Source: Citrobacter koseri (GTDB taxonomy: Bacteria > Pseudomonadota > Gammaproteobacteria > Enterobacterales > Enterobacteriaceae). From it: a stretch of 64,000 nt of DNA. The stretch is from the NCBI GenBank assembly GCA_900446925.1, contig UAVY01000007.1:1-64000 (forward strand), read 5' to 3'. The translations under genes were made by a program, and so were the position numbers. Shown here in pieces: positions 50,810 to 59,841 of this stretch (positions are counted from its first letter, which is position 1; every line of letters starts with the position of its first letter). The notes beneath the pieces were generated by a model. It had not been told where the DNA came from, ran no database searches, and saw only the letters and a program-made list of their open reading frames with translations.

Positions 50810-51881
50810 ATGGCTGGTTTGAAATTACAGGCAGTAACCAAAAGCTGGGACGGCAAAAACCCAGGTCATTCAGCCGTTAACGCTGGATGTGGCGGATGGC
50901 GAGTTTATTGTGATGGTTGGGCCGTCCGGCTGCGGTAAATCGACGCTGCTGCGTATGGTGGCCGGGCTTGAGCGGGTAACGAGCGGCGATATCTGGATTG
51001 ACCGCCAGCGCGTTACGGAGATGGAGCCGAAAGACAGGGGCATTGCGATGGTGTTCCAGAACTACGCGCTCTACCCACACATGAGCGTAGAGGAGAACAT
51101 GGCGTGGGGGCTGAAGATTCGCGGCATGGGCAAAGGGCATATTGCTGAACGGGTGAAAGAGGCGGCGCGGATTCTGGAGCTGGACGGTTTGCTCAAACGC
51201 CGTCCACGCGAGCTTTCCGGCGGCCAGCGCCAGCGTGTGGCAATGGGGCGTGCGATTGTGCGCGATCCGGCCGTCTTCCTGTTTGATGAGCCGCTGTCCA
51301 ACCTTGACGCTAAATTGCGCGTCCAGATGCGCCTTGAGTTACAACATCTGCATCGCCGCCTGAAAACCACCTCGCTGTACGTGACGCACGATCAGGTCGA
51401 AGCGATGACGCTCGCCCAGCGGGTGATGGTGATGAACAAAGGCGTGGCGGAGCAAATCGGTACGCCGGTAGAAGTGTATGAGAAGCCAGCCAGCCGCTTT
51501 GTGGCGAGCTTTATCGGCAGCCCGGCGATGAACCTGCTGGAGGGGCGCATCAGCGCCGCAGGCACCCATTTTGAGCTGGAGAGCGGGATGGCGCTGCCCG
51601 TTAACTGGAACTATCGTCGCTATGCCGGGCGGAAAATGACGCTGGGTATCCGTCCTGAGCATATTGCGCTAAGCTCGCAGGCGGAAGGCGGCGTACCGCT
51701 GGTGATGGACACGCTGGAGATGCTGGGGGCGGATAACCTGGCGCACGGACGCTGGGGCGATCAAAAAATGGTCGTGCGGCTGGCGCATCAGCAACGCCCG
51801 ACGGCAGGCAGCACGCTATGGCTGCATTTGCCGGAAAATCATCTGCATCTTTTCGATGGCGAAACAGGACAACGAGTATGA
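50810..51881 (+). CDS. ugpC: UgpC, glycerol-3-phosphate ABC ATPase (one frameshift)
   Basis: 356 residues after repair, of the MalK type. The true start is ATG 50810 ([15 protein letters not shown]). The five-A run at 50855-50859 has one extra base. Walker [12 protein letters not shown], signature [13 protein letters not shown], Walker [13 protein letters not shown]-loop VTHD, then the regulatory C-terminal domain ([18 protein letters not shown]). The stop overlaps ugpQ. Confidence 0.95.
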
Positions 51882-52628
51882 GTAACTGGCCTTATCCCCA
51901 CATCGTCGCGCATCGCGGCGGCGGAAAACTCGCACCGGAAAACACGCTGGCGGCGATTGACGTGGGGGCGCGGTGCGGACACACGATGATTGAGTTTGAC
52001 GTGAAGCTGTCGAAAGACGGCGAGATCTTTCTGCTGCATGACGACAACCTGGAGCGCACCAGTAACGGCTGGGGCGTGGCGGGGGAAGTCAACTGGCAGG
52101 ATCTGCTGCGCGTTGATGCCGGGAGCTGGTTTAGCGGCAAGTTTAAAGGCGAGCCGTTGCCGCTGTTGTCTCAGGTAGCGGAACGCTGCCGCGAGCACGG
52201 CATGATGGCGAATATTGAAATTAAACCGACGATCGGCACCGGGCCATTGACGGGGAGAGTGGTGGCGCTGGCGGCGCGGGAGCTGTGGTCTGGAATGACC
52301 GCGCCTTTGCTTTCATCGTTTGAAATTGATGCGCTGGAAGCGGCGCAAAAGGCGGCGCCAGAGCTACCGCGCGGTTTACTGCTGGATGACTGGCGTGACG
52401 ACTGGCATACGCTGACGACCCGGCTGGGCTGCGTCTCTGTTCATCTCAACCATAAATTGCTTGATGAAGCGCGGGTAAAAGTGCTCAAGGCGGCGGGACT
52501 GCGCATTCTGGTTTACACCGTCAACAAACCCCAGCGCGCGGCGGAACTGCTGCGGCTGGGGCGTGGACTGCATCTGTACCGATGCCATTGATGTGATTGG
52601 GCCGGATTTTACTGCGGCGAGTTATTGA
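51878..52628 (+). CDS. ugpQ: UgpQ, glycerophosphodiester phosphodiesterase (one frameshift)
   Basis: 249 residues after repair. The GDPD motif is [15 protein letters not shown] with downstream [23 protein letters not shown] (catalytic and metal ligands). It hydrolyses diesters taken up by UgpBAEC to glycerol-3-phosphate plus alcohol. One extra G near 52553-52555 hides the end. The repaired frame ([18 protein letters not shown]) stops at TGA 52626-52628, overlapping the 3' end of yhhA on the other strand by 20 bp. Confidence 0.94.
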
Positions 52629-52989
52629 GCATATCGCCACTCTGTCGCTGGGGCAGCAGATGTTGCTGACCGCTGCTCTGGCGGGTTCCACCGCTTAACA
52701 TACCGCCATTGTTGTTTGGTAAAACCTGCTCACGCACCTGGCCCTGCTGGACCCGCTGCGCGTTATTGTTCATCTGCGTTTGCAGATGCTGTTGCTGAAG
52801 CTGGGTCTGCGTTTTTAACTGCTGGTTAAGCATCCCTTTCTGCTGGGTCTGCTGCGTCTGCATTTGGGTTTGCATCCGCTGTTGACTCGGGATCTGATAC
52901 CCCGGCTGATTCGGGTTATTCATGGTGTTGATGGGCTGCGCAAAGCCGGAAAACGGCAGTAGCGCCGCTAAAATTAAGAGTCGTTTCAT
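52609..52989 (-). CDS. yhhA: YhhA, Gln-rich DUF2756 secreted protein
   Basis: A 126-residue exported protein (signal [18 protein letters not shown]). It is extremely rich in Gln and Asn, with repeated [16 protein letters not shown] runs in the middle. Function unknown. It runs convergent to ugpQ with overlapping tails and is divergent from ggt. It is shorter than the E. coli protein (about 146 residues), the difference lying in the low-complexity Gln tract. Confidence 0.9.
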   Translation of the reverse strand: MKRLLILAALLPFSGFAQPINTMNNPNQPGYQIPSQQRMQTQMQTQQTQQKGMLNQQLKTQTQLQQQHLQTQMNNNAQRVQQGQVREQVLPNNNGGMLSGGTRQSSGQQHLLPQRQSGDMLNNSPQ

Positions 52990-53109
52990 CGTCTTTCCTC
53001 CTCTGGGGGGATCTATTAAGTTTACTCCTTTCCCGCCGCAACGATGATTATTTCAGAGTTATGCACCAGGCTTAGTGGGGGGCTGACCCCGTATCTCTGG
53101 AGAATAACG

Positions 53110-54864
53110 ATGATGAAACCGACGTTTTTGCGCCGGGTAGCCATTGCTGCTCTGCTCTCAGGAAGTTGTTTTAGTGTTGTTGCCGCGCCGCCTGCGCCAC
53201 CTCCGGGTGTCATACGGTGTTGAAGAGGATGTTTTCCACCCTGTTCGTGCGAAGCAGGGGATGGTGGCATCCGTGGATGCGATGGCGACCCAGGTCGGCG
53301 TCGATATCCTTAAACAAGGGGGAAATGCCGTCGATGCGGCGGTTGCCGTTGGCTATGCGCTGGCGGTGACGCATCCGCAGGCGGGGAACCTCGGCGGCGG
53401 GGGTTTTATGCTGCTGCGCACCAAAGACGGGAAATACCACGGCGATCGACTTCCGCGAAATGGCGCCAGCCAATGCCACCCGCGATATGTTCCTGGACGA
53501 TCAGGGCAATCCTGACAGTAAAAAATCGCTGACGTCGCACCTGGCGACCGGTACGCGGGCACCGTGGCCGGATTCTCGCTGGCGCTGGGAGAAATACGGC
53601 ACCCTGCCGCTCAACAAAGTGATACGCCCGGCGATGAAACTTGCGGATGAGGGATTCGTCGTCAACGATGCGCTGGCGGATGACCTGAAAACCTACGGTA
53701 GCGAGGGTGCTGCCGAATTATGAAAACAGCAAGGCCATTTTCTGGAAAGACGGCGAACCGCTGAAGAAGGGCGACAAGCTGGTGCAGAAAAACCTGGCGA
53801 AAAGTCTGGAGATGATTGCTGAGAATGGCCCGGATGCCTTCTACAAAGGGGCGATAGCCGACCAGATCGCACAAGAAATGCAGAAGAACGGGGGGCTTAT
53901 CACCAAAGAGGGATCTGGCGGCTTACAAAGCGGTAGAACGCACGCCGATTAGCGGCGACTATCGCGGGTATCAGGTCTTTTCGATGCCGGCCTCCGTCCT
54001 CCGGCGGCATTCATATCGTGCAGATCCTCAATATCCTTGAAAACTTCGACATGAAGAAATACGGGTTTTGGCAGCGCCGATGCCATGCAGATAATGGCTG
54101 AAGCGGAGAAATATGCCTATGCCGATCGGTCGGAGTATCTCGGCGACCCGGATTTTGTGGAAGGTGCCGTGGCAGGCGCTGACCAGTAAAGCGTATGCGA
54201 AATCCATCGCCGATCAGATAGATATCAATAAAGCCAAACCGTCCAGCGAGATTCGCCCCGGTAAACTGGCGCCGTACGAAAGCAATCAGACCACCCATTT
54301 TCTCGGTGGTGGATAAAGACGGCAACGCGGTGGCCGTCACCTACACCCTGAACACCACGTTTGGTACCGGGATTGTGGGCGGGAAACACCGGAATTCTGC
54401 TCAACAATGAGATGGATGACTTCTCCGCGAAACCTGGCGTACCAAACGTTTACGGTCTGGTGGGCGGCGATGCTAACGCCGTAGGGCCGAAGAAACGTCC
54501 GCTGTCGTCAATGTCGCCAACCATTGTGGTGAAAGATGGCAAAACCTGGCTGGTGACAGGCAGCCCTGGCGGTAGCCGGATTATTACCACCGTGCTGCAA
54601 ATGGTGGTCAACAGCATCGATTTCGGGATGAATGTCGCTGAGGCGACCAACGCACCGCGTTTCCATCATCAGTGGCTGCCGGATGAGCTGCGCGTGGAAA
54701 AGGGCTTTAGCCCGGATACGCTGAAACTCCTGGAACAGCGTGGGCAAAAAGTCGCGCTGAAAGAAGCGATGGGCAGCACCCAGAGCATCATGGTCGGGCC
54801 GGATGGTTCGCTGTACGGCGCGTCTGACCCGCGCTCAGTCGATGATTTAACGGCGGGATATTGA
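53110..54864 (+). CDS. ggt: Ggt, periplasmic gamma-glutamyltranspeptidase (many frameshifts)
   Basis: About 580 residues when repaired. Signal MMKPTFLRRVAIAALLSGSC...; the small-subunit start with the nucleophile Thr lies in VTYTLNTTFGTG near 54340-54370. AGNLGGGGFML, PMPPPSSGGIH and the late SMSPTIVVKDGKTWLVTGSPGG are all present. About ten indels (near 53206, 53437, 53555, 53588, 53705, 53912, 53990, 54067, 54160, 54302, 54382) scatter the frame, nine of them extra G, C or T. The enzyme cleaves glutathione in the periplasm. The error density here is the highest of any gene in the window, so true decay cannot be excluded by eye. Confidence 0.85.
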
Positions 54865-54940
54865 GGTAAGTGGCCCTCTTCGGTGGAAGGGGGGCTTGAC
54901 TTATTAGACATAATTTTGGGAAGGATTATAAAATTCAAGG

Positions 54941-55195
54941 CTAAAGAAGTTGTTGTTGGTTTTTAAGGAAGTCAAAACCATTTTGGGAAACTCTGTAGCG
55001 TGGTCTTGATTTGTCCTTACCGTATACGACATCAACTAATCCGTGATTAACCAGAATAGTTACGATATTAGCAACGTTACTAAATCCAGGAATGTTTCTG
55101 GTAGCAAGGGTACGATCCAGAACCATCCAGTTTCAGTTAATGTCTTTTTCTGCCATAACTTTCAATACGTTAAACTCAATTATAGTTATTGTCAT
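54941..55195 (-). pseudogene. Small winged-helix-like gene with an in-frame stop
   Basis: An 84-residue reading, starting MTITIIEFNVLKVMAEKDIN and continuing NWMVLDRTLATRNIPGFSNV, is a clear paralogue of the gene at 56874-57191. Codon TGG of the paralogue (WNWMNLDRT) is TGA here at 55133-55135, a substitution and not an indel, so the usual error type of this window does not explain it. The frame is otherwise intact to 54941. Winged-helix-like pattern only. Function unknown. Confidence 0.65.
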
Positions 55196-55258
55196 ATATA
55201 ACTATTTGATTTTTATTTATTGCTCTTTACCTTTTTAAAGGTGTTTTTTTGTGATGCA

Positions 55259-55495
55259 TTAGATAATTCCCAATGATTCTGGAAGGTTTCTAACATATTC
55301 TGCTTTATCACTTGTATATTTTTTTGATAAATTTTTAAATATATTAGCCATGTTGTCTCTATCTTCATGGTTTAAGGATTGCAGTTCAGCTGAAATACCT
55401 TCCATTGCTTCTACAGCGCAGTCAGGATCAAGCAAATCAGGGCTGGTAAACTCCAAAAATATAGCCAGATCGACAATGATTTTTGCAAGTTTCAC
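55259..55495 (-). CDS. Candidate immunity protein of the YhhZ-like toxin
   Basis: A small acidic helical protein of 78 residues (from GTG 55495: VKLAKIIVDLAIFLEFTSPDLL...) or 84 residues (from TTG 55513). The GTG lies one base after the stop of the toxin gene. The longer form overlaps it by 17 nt. Either way the two are coupled. I do not recognise the family. Its position, size and charge are those of immunity proteins of polymorphic toxins, and E. coli yrhA lies in the same place next to yhhZ. Confidence 0.6.
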   Translation of the reverse strand: MKLAKIIVDLAIFLEFTSPDLLDPDCAVEAMEGISAELQSLNHEDRDNMANIFKNLSKKYTSDKAEYVRNLPESLGII

Positions 55496-55496
55496 T

Positions 55497-56600
55497 TCAC
55501 TGTTCTTTAACAATTTTCACCTCTATATTTTTGATTCCCAATTCATCAAACATCTTTTGTGCGCGACTTGCTTGAGTTTGATTTGGTACTTCCCAACGTC
55601 CTGTCATTTTGTTATTGTTCAATGCTTCGGACTGTCTTATTGCTTGATCTTTAGCTTTTTGAGTCGTAACTACAGATATCTTCCTGTCTATCATTACATT
55701 TCCATCAACTCCATCCAAAGCGAACCTGCCTGCTATTATTTTTTGTATCGGTTCTATCTATGGTTGGTGCTTGACCTTTTTGAGTATTAATGTTTGAACG
55801 AGCACCAGTAGCTGAATCGTTATAATTTCTTGCTCTTTGACTCATTTCTGCATTTTCATCAACCCATTTAACCTTTTTTAATTCCTCTAACTGCCTTAGG
55901 TTGGGTTGTTTTCTTGCAAAGAGTATAGATGCAGCAGCAATACCCAGTCCAATTGTTTTTTCATTAAGCACCTGCTCGTAACCAGCAGGTGCATCGCCAC
56001 CTAATTTATCCGCAGTGGCCCTGAACCCCTCTATATTCCCATTGTAAACGCCGCCTGCGGCAAGCAGTCGGCCGACAGCTTTACTGTTGAGGGTTTTCAA
56101 TCCCGGATTGACCGGGGGGATAAACAGGCGGTTGTAGTTCTCGGGCAACGCCAGGTAGCTAAACTCAGTGTCGGCAATAAGGTGTTTGCAGAGGATATAT
56201 TCATAGCTGATGGTTATTGTTTCTGTATCTAAATTATTTTCGCTGAATTGGTGTTGAATACCTGATAGAAATGCTCCCCGCAGTTGAATATAATAATACT
56301 TCTCCCATCTACCGAATCTATTGATGCGGTAGAAATAAAACTCCATATACAACTGCTCGTTGTTGTTAATAGCATTAACAAACAACGGCGTGCTTTTATC
56401 GATCAGTTTACAAAATCGCAGTCCGTGCAAATGAGAACCTTTACCAGTACTGGTTATGCTATTCGAGAGTGAAAATACGAAAATTTCATCCTCGTGTCCG
56501 GTTTGCCAGCGGTTGCCCCACTGAGGCTATCGGTTCCACATCCGGCAGAAATAGCGCCCTGCTGTTGTCCTGAAACCGTCAGGTAGACGATATCACTCAT
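55497..56600 (-). CDS. Hcp-fusion polymorphic toxin, YhhZ-like nuclease-type tip (three frameshifts)
   Basis: About 366 residues after repair. The N-terminal 160 are an Hcp domain (MSDIVYLTVSGQQQGAISAGCG ... KLIDKSTPLFVNAIN, FYFYRINRFGRWEKYYYIQLRGA, ITISYEYILCKHLI). A linker follows (GRLLAAGGVYNGNIEGFRATADKLGGDA), then a C-terminal tip with DGVDGNVMIDRKIS and QAIRQSEAL, ending IEVKIVKEQ. The IDRK/QAIRQ pattern could be a PD-(D/E)XK-like nuclease core. E. coli YhhZ at this locus is described as an Hcp1-family toxin. Extra bases near 56530, 56517 and 55735 break the frame. The near-identical copy at 58564-58975 shows CCC where this copy has CCCC at 56516-56519, confirming one of the insertions. 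Confidence 0.75.
56115..56527. repeat. Hcp-domain repeat, copy A
   Basis: About 413 bp almost identical to 58564-58975, in direct orientation, with about eight substitutions and one extra base counted by eye. It covers nearly the whole Hcp domain. On both sides the two toxin genes diverge abruptly. Confidence 0.92.
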
Positions 56601-56873
56601 TCCATTCAAATCCTTCTGTTACGTGCTGTCGTAAATAATGGCGTCGCTTGCTCCTTATCCATTTCTTTATTTACGCCTGATGACGTCGTTCGTATACAGA
56701 AGAAACGAAAACTTTCACTTTTAGACTAATGCTTTGAGGGTAATCTTATTGGATGTGATATGCAGGATAAATATATCTGTATATATGATAAATTGTGGTG
56801 ATTAGTATGGGATTTTCCTGGGGTTATTATTGCAATACTGGAGGGGACTTATCGGGTCGTTCTAACTGCTGGC

Positions 56874-57191
56874 TCACTTTCGCTGGTGCAATCCGAATCG
56901 GTGTTCTGAACGGTTGCTATGGTGAGTTGCAGTCAGAACTAATATTATAAATTCTCTTTTTTTTAGTCGCCTGTATCCTTGTTCAGAGACGTGGTAGTGA
57001 GGCATGGACTTATGCCCGCTATCTTCAATATTTACCAGACCCTCGCTAGCCAATTTATTCACAATATTAACGACATTGCTGAACCCCGGGATTATTTTCA
57101 TGGAAAGCGTGCGATCCAGATTCATCCAGTTCCAGTTAATATCTTTTTCGGCCATAACTTTTAGTACGTTAAGTTCAGTTTCAGTTATCAT
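56874..57191 (-). CDS. Small winged-helix-like protein downstream of yrhB
   Basis: About 105 residues as read, of which the first 83 (MITETELNVLKVMAEKDINWNWMNLDRTLS ... VNKLASEGLVNI ... YHVSEQGYRRLKKREF) look like a winged helix: three helices followed by a beta hairpin. The last 20 residues are not matched in the paralogue at 54941-55195, which ends in the equivalent place, so the true stop may be lost by an indel near 56940. It starts 22 bases after yrhB. It could be a regulator or an immunity-associated protein. No family is recognised with confidence. Confidence 0.6.
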   Translation of the reverse strand: MITETELNVLKVMAEKDINWNWMNLDRTLSMKIIPGFSNVVNIVNKLASEGLVNIEDSGHKSMPHYHVSEQGYRRLKKREFIILVLTATHHSNRSEHRFGLHQRK

Positions 57192-57213
57192 AGTTAATTG
57201 TATCCGGGTAAGC

Positions 57214-57493
57214 TTAGCTTCGTGCTTTTTTGCTCTCTTCGTAGTCTTTTAAATATTTCTCCAGCGGCCAGGTAGTACCTAAATCAAAGATTTCACCGCT
57301 ATCTTTATCGATGATGAAAGGAGTGTTTTCCTGCCAGACGGGAAGCGTTGTCTCCGGTTTTGAGATACTCCATTGATTCGAAACAAAAAAAACAACCTTC
57401 TGTAAATCTTCCGTGGAGTGTGATGACGACAGGGGCATCTGTATCGTGAAGATACTTATTGGCTTTGTTTATGGCTTCTTTGTAAGTGATCAT
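57214..57493 (-). CDS. yrhB: YrhB, Imm35-type small protein (one frameshift)
   Basis: 92 residues after repair: MITYKEAINKANKYLHDTDAPVVITLHGRFTEG, then ENTPFIIDKDSGEIFDLGTTWPLEKYLKDYE. This matches E. coli YrhB, reported as a chaperone-like protein and related to the Imm35 immunity family. The ATG at 57493 has AAGGGGA upstream and is preferred to the ATG at 57499. One extra A near 57324-57327 breaks the frame. It lies between a toxin's immunity candidate and a winged-helix gene. Confidence 0.82.
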
Positions 57494-57534
57494 TAGCATT
57501 CCCCTTAAAGCGCATAACTTTATTATCTGGATTT

Positions 57535-57792
57535 CTACTTTTTCCGCTCAAGCCCAATATATTCTACAAAACCTTCTCCTGAATAAATATTCATTCTTAT
57601 TCTAAGTATGTCTATTGTATCTTTTGCTCGCTCTTTAGGAATGAACAGCACAAAAACTCTGTCGTCACCATCAATAATTACTCCTGAAGCCAATTGTGAA
57701 AATATATTGTCTGGCAATATATAATCACCCAATGTCTTTCTGCTAATTTCTTTTGCTTTTTGTTCTAAAATGTCTAAAGGTATTTTTTTCAT
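57535..57792 (-). CDS. Candidate immunity protein of the JAMM-tip toxin
   Basis: An 85-residue protein (MKKIPLDILEQKAKEISRKT ... ending YIGLERKK) with an N-terminal helix and a beta-rich second half. No family recognised. It begins one base after the stop of the toxin gene at 57794, the usual place of a cognate immunity gene. The frame is intact. Confidence 0.62.
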   Translation of the reverse strand: MKKIPLDILEQKAKEISRKTLGDYILPDNIFSQLASGVIIDGDDRVFVLFIPKERAKDTIDILRIRMNIYSGEGFVEYIGLERKK

Positions 57793-57793
57793 T

Positions 57794-59047
57794 CTATGGT
57801 CTCCATTCTGGGCTAATTAAATCGCCATCAGGTGAAAAGTTGAACCTGCGTCCATAAGGATCAGATATAGAACTCTTACTATTCAAATTGTGATCCTTAA
57901 ATATCTTCAAAATCGCTCTATCACCAAGAGAAGATCTTAATGTTCCATCTGGATGAACATGGCTGGACCATCGCCAACCTTTAGCAGCAAGCTCTTCAGC
58001 TTCAACAATGCCTATTGGTACTCCGGTTGCATTTCCGCGAATAATCAATCTTCTACCACCTGTTGTAAACATTGCAAACTCGTCGCCTGTAGCTGCACTA
58101 AGCGCTGCTAAATCATTCTGCCCAAAGCCTTTGGTTACAATAATTCTTGAGCCCATTTTGGGCAATTGTGTCAGCGTTTTTGTTTGTGCAACACTCAAGT
58201 CTTCAGCACCAGCGGCAATTGCGCGGTAATTTTGTCCTGTTGTTGCAATGGTAGTGGTGTCAATGCTATCTGGAACTGATAGTGTCTTCCAGACTTTTGC
58301 CTGTCCGAACTTTTCCACCTCCGAAGCTAATCCTAACCGCCCCATACCAAAGACAGAAGCGATTGATGCTAAGGCTATTATGGTTCCTTTCGTTTGATCA
58401 TTCAGGACGTGATCATATCCCTTAATCGCATCTCCTCCCAACTTTTCTGCCGTTTCCCTGAAACCTTCGATATTCCCGTTGTAGATACCTCCGGCGGCAA
58501 GCAATCTGCCAACCCCTTTGCTGTTTAACGTTTTGAGGCTATTATCTGCGGGTGTTTTTGGACGGGGGATAAACAGACGGTTGTAGTTCTCGGGCAAGGC
58601 CAGGTAGCTAAACTCAGTGTTGGCAATAAGGTGTTTGCAGAGGATATATTCATAGCTGATGGTTATTGTTTCTGTATCTAAATTATTTTCGCTGAATTGG
58701 TGTTGAATACCTGATAGAAATGCTCCCCGCAGTTGAATATAATAATACTTCTCCCATCTACCGAATCTATTGATGCGGTAGAAATAAAACTCCATATACA
58801 ACTGCTCGTTGTTGTTAATAGCATTAACAAACAACGGTGTACTTTTATCGATCAGTTTACAAAATCGCAGTCCATGCAGTTGAGAACCTTTACCAGTACT
58901 GGTTATGCTATTCGAGAGTGAAAATACGAAAATTTCATCCTCGTGTCCGGTTTGCCAGCGGTTGCCCACTGAGGCAGTGCTTCCACATCCATCGGAAATA
59001 GCACCTTGCAACTCCCCTGCAATTGTCAGGTAGACAATATTTCCCAT
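57794..59047 (-). CDS. Hcp-fusion polymorphic toxin with JAMM/MPN-type C-terminal tip
   Basis: An intact 417-residue protein, started at the ATG 59047 (MGNIVYLTIAGELQG). Residues 1-161 are an Hcp domain. 185-235 is the linker (GRLLAAGGIYNGNIEGFRETAEKLGGDA). From about 310 comes a tip containing GDEFAMFTTGGRRLII and SSHVHPDGTLRSSLGD. The latter fits the JAMM metal motif HxH-x7-SxxD exactly, with His363, His365, Ser373 and Asp376. JAMM domains are zinc peptidases that cut isopeptide bonds or C-terminal tails. Similar domains are known in polymorphic toxins. A peptidase activity is inference. The gene is followed at once by a small immunity candidate. E. coli has its Hcp-toxin gene yhhZ in the same ggt-yhhY interval. 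Confidence 0.78.
   Translation of the reverse strand: MGNIVYLTIAGELQGAISDGCGSTASVGNRWQTGHEDEIFVFSLSNSITSTGKGSQLHGLRFCKLIDKSTPLFVNAINNNEQLYMEFYFYRINRFGRWEKYYYIQLRGAFLSGIQHQFSENNLDTETITISYEYILCKHLIANTEFSYLALPENYNRLFIPRPKTPADNSLKTLNSKGVGRLLAAGGIYNGNIEGFRETAEKLGGDAIKGYDHVLNDQTKGTIIALASIASVFGMGRLGLASEVEKFGQAKVWKTLSVPDSIDTTTIATTGQNYRAIAAGAEDLSVAQTKTLTQLPKMGSRIIVTKGFGQNDLAALSAATGDEFAMFTTGGRRLIIRGNATGVPIGIVEAEELAAKGWRWSSHVHPDGTLRSSLGDRAILKIFKDHNLNSKSSISDPYGRRFNFSPDGDLISPEWRP
58564..58975. repeat. Hcp-domain repeat, copy B
   Basis: Partner of the copy at 56115-56527. It lies inside the JAMM-tip toxin gene, encoding about residues 25-161, and keeps the reading frame. Confidence 0.92.
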
Positions 59048-59255
59048 TATTACCTTATCCTTTAATAACGGCATGCTAAATGTATTAGATGTGAATCCTT
59101 TCTTTATTATCTGTTTACGCTCTATTCTCAGATTCGTATACAGAGTTAATAAATGTTTTCACTTTAGCCAAATATTATTGAGGATATTCTGAATTGGGCC
59201 GGACTACTTTTAATTACGGGATATTCCCCTCTCCTGGAGAGAGGGGAGGCGAAAA

Positions 59256-59744
59256 TTACTTCACCCGCGCCATAAAGTATGCGTCGACATACTCACCGTT
59301 ACGCAGTGCGTACTTCTTGCCGGAGCCTTCAATCTCAAAACCATGCTTCTTGTAGACCGCCACGGCGGGTTCATTATCGACAAATACCGTTAGCTCGATA
59401 CGCTCCACGCGCAGCCAGTTATCACACATATCGATCATGGTACGGAGCAGCGCGCTGGCGACCCCACGGTTTTGCCACCGCGCATCAACGCTGATGCCAA
59501 AATCGGCGACATGGCTGCGGCGCGGACGCTGGATGACCGCAATGGTGAGATGCCCAACGACAGTATCGTCAATACAGGCGACCAGCTGTTTGATGCCGGG
59601 CTGGTCGGCTAGCCGCTCCTGCCACATCGCACTGGAAGGATGAGGAACCTGTAGCGTGTTGTGATACACCTCCGGCTGGGCATGGATCTGACGAATTGCG
59701 TCGTAATCTTTTGGTTCCGCGTGGCGTATCACTATCTCGCTCAT
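59256..59744 (-). CDS. yhhY: YhhY (AaaT), amino acid N-acetyltransferase
   Basis: A 162-residue GNAT acetyltransferase. The acetyl-CoA loop is ISVDARWQNRGVASALLRTMID, with VERIELTVFVDNEPAVAVYKKHGFEIEG at the C-terminal side. The E. coli protein acetylates L-amino acids such as Phe and Met. It marks the right border of the toxin island. The frame is intact. Confidence 0.94.
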   Translation of the reverse strand: MSEIVIRHAEPKDYDAIRQIHAQPEVYHNTLQVPHPSSAMWQERLADQPGIKQLVACIDDTVVGHLTIAVIQRPRRSHVADFGISVDARWQNRGVASALLRTMIDMCDNWLRVERIELTVFVDNEPAVAVYKKHGFEIEGSGKKYALRNGEYVDAYFMARVK

Positions 59745-59841
59745 TTCTGTGTCCTTAGCAGGTTAAAAGTCCTTTTAAACATCATTGACTTTAAAAACGG
59801 AGTCAACTGCATTTTTTTGCAAAAAGTATTGGACAAGTGCG

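Noticed and set aside
54865..54940. ggt terminator
   Set aside because: GCCCTC/AAGGGGGGC could pair near 54871-54895, but there is no T run and G-run errors are common here, so the structure is uncertain.
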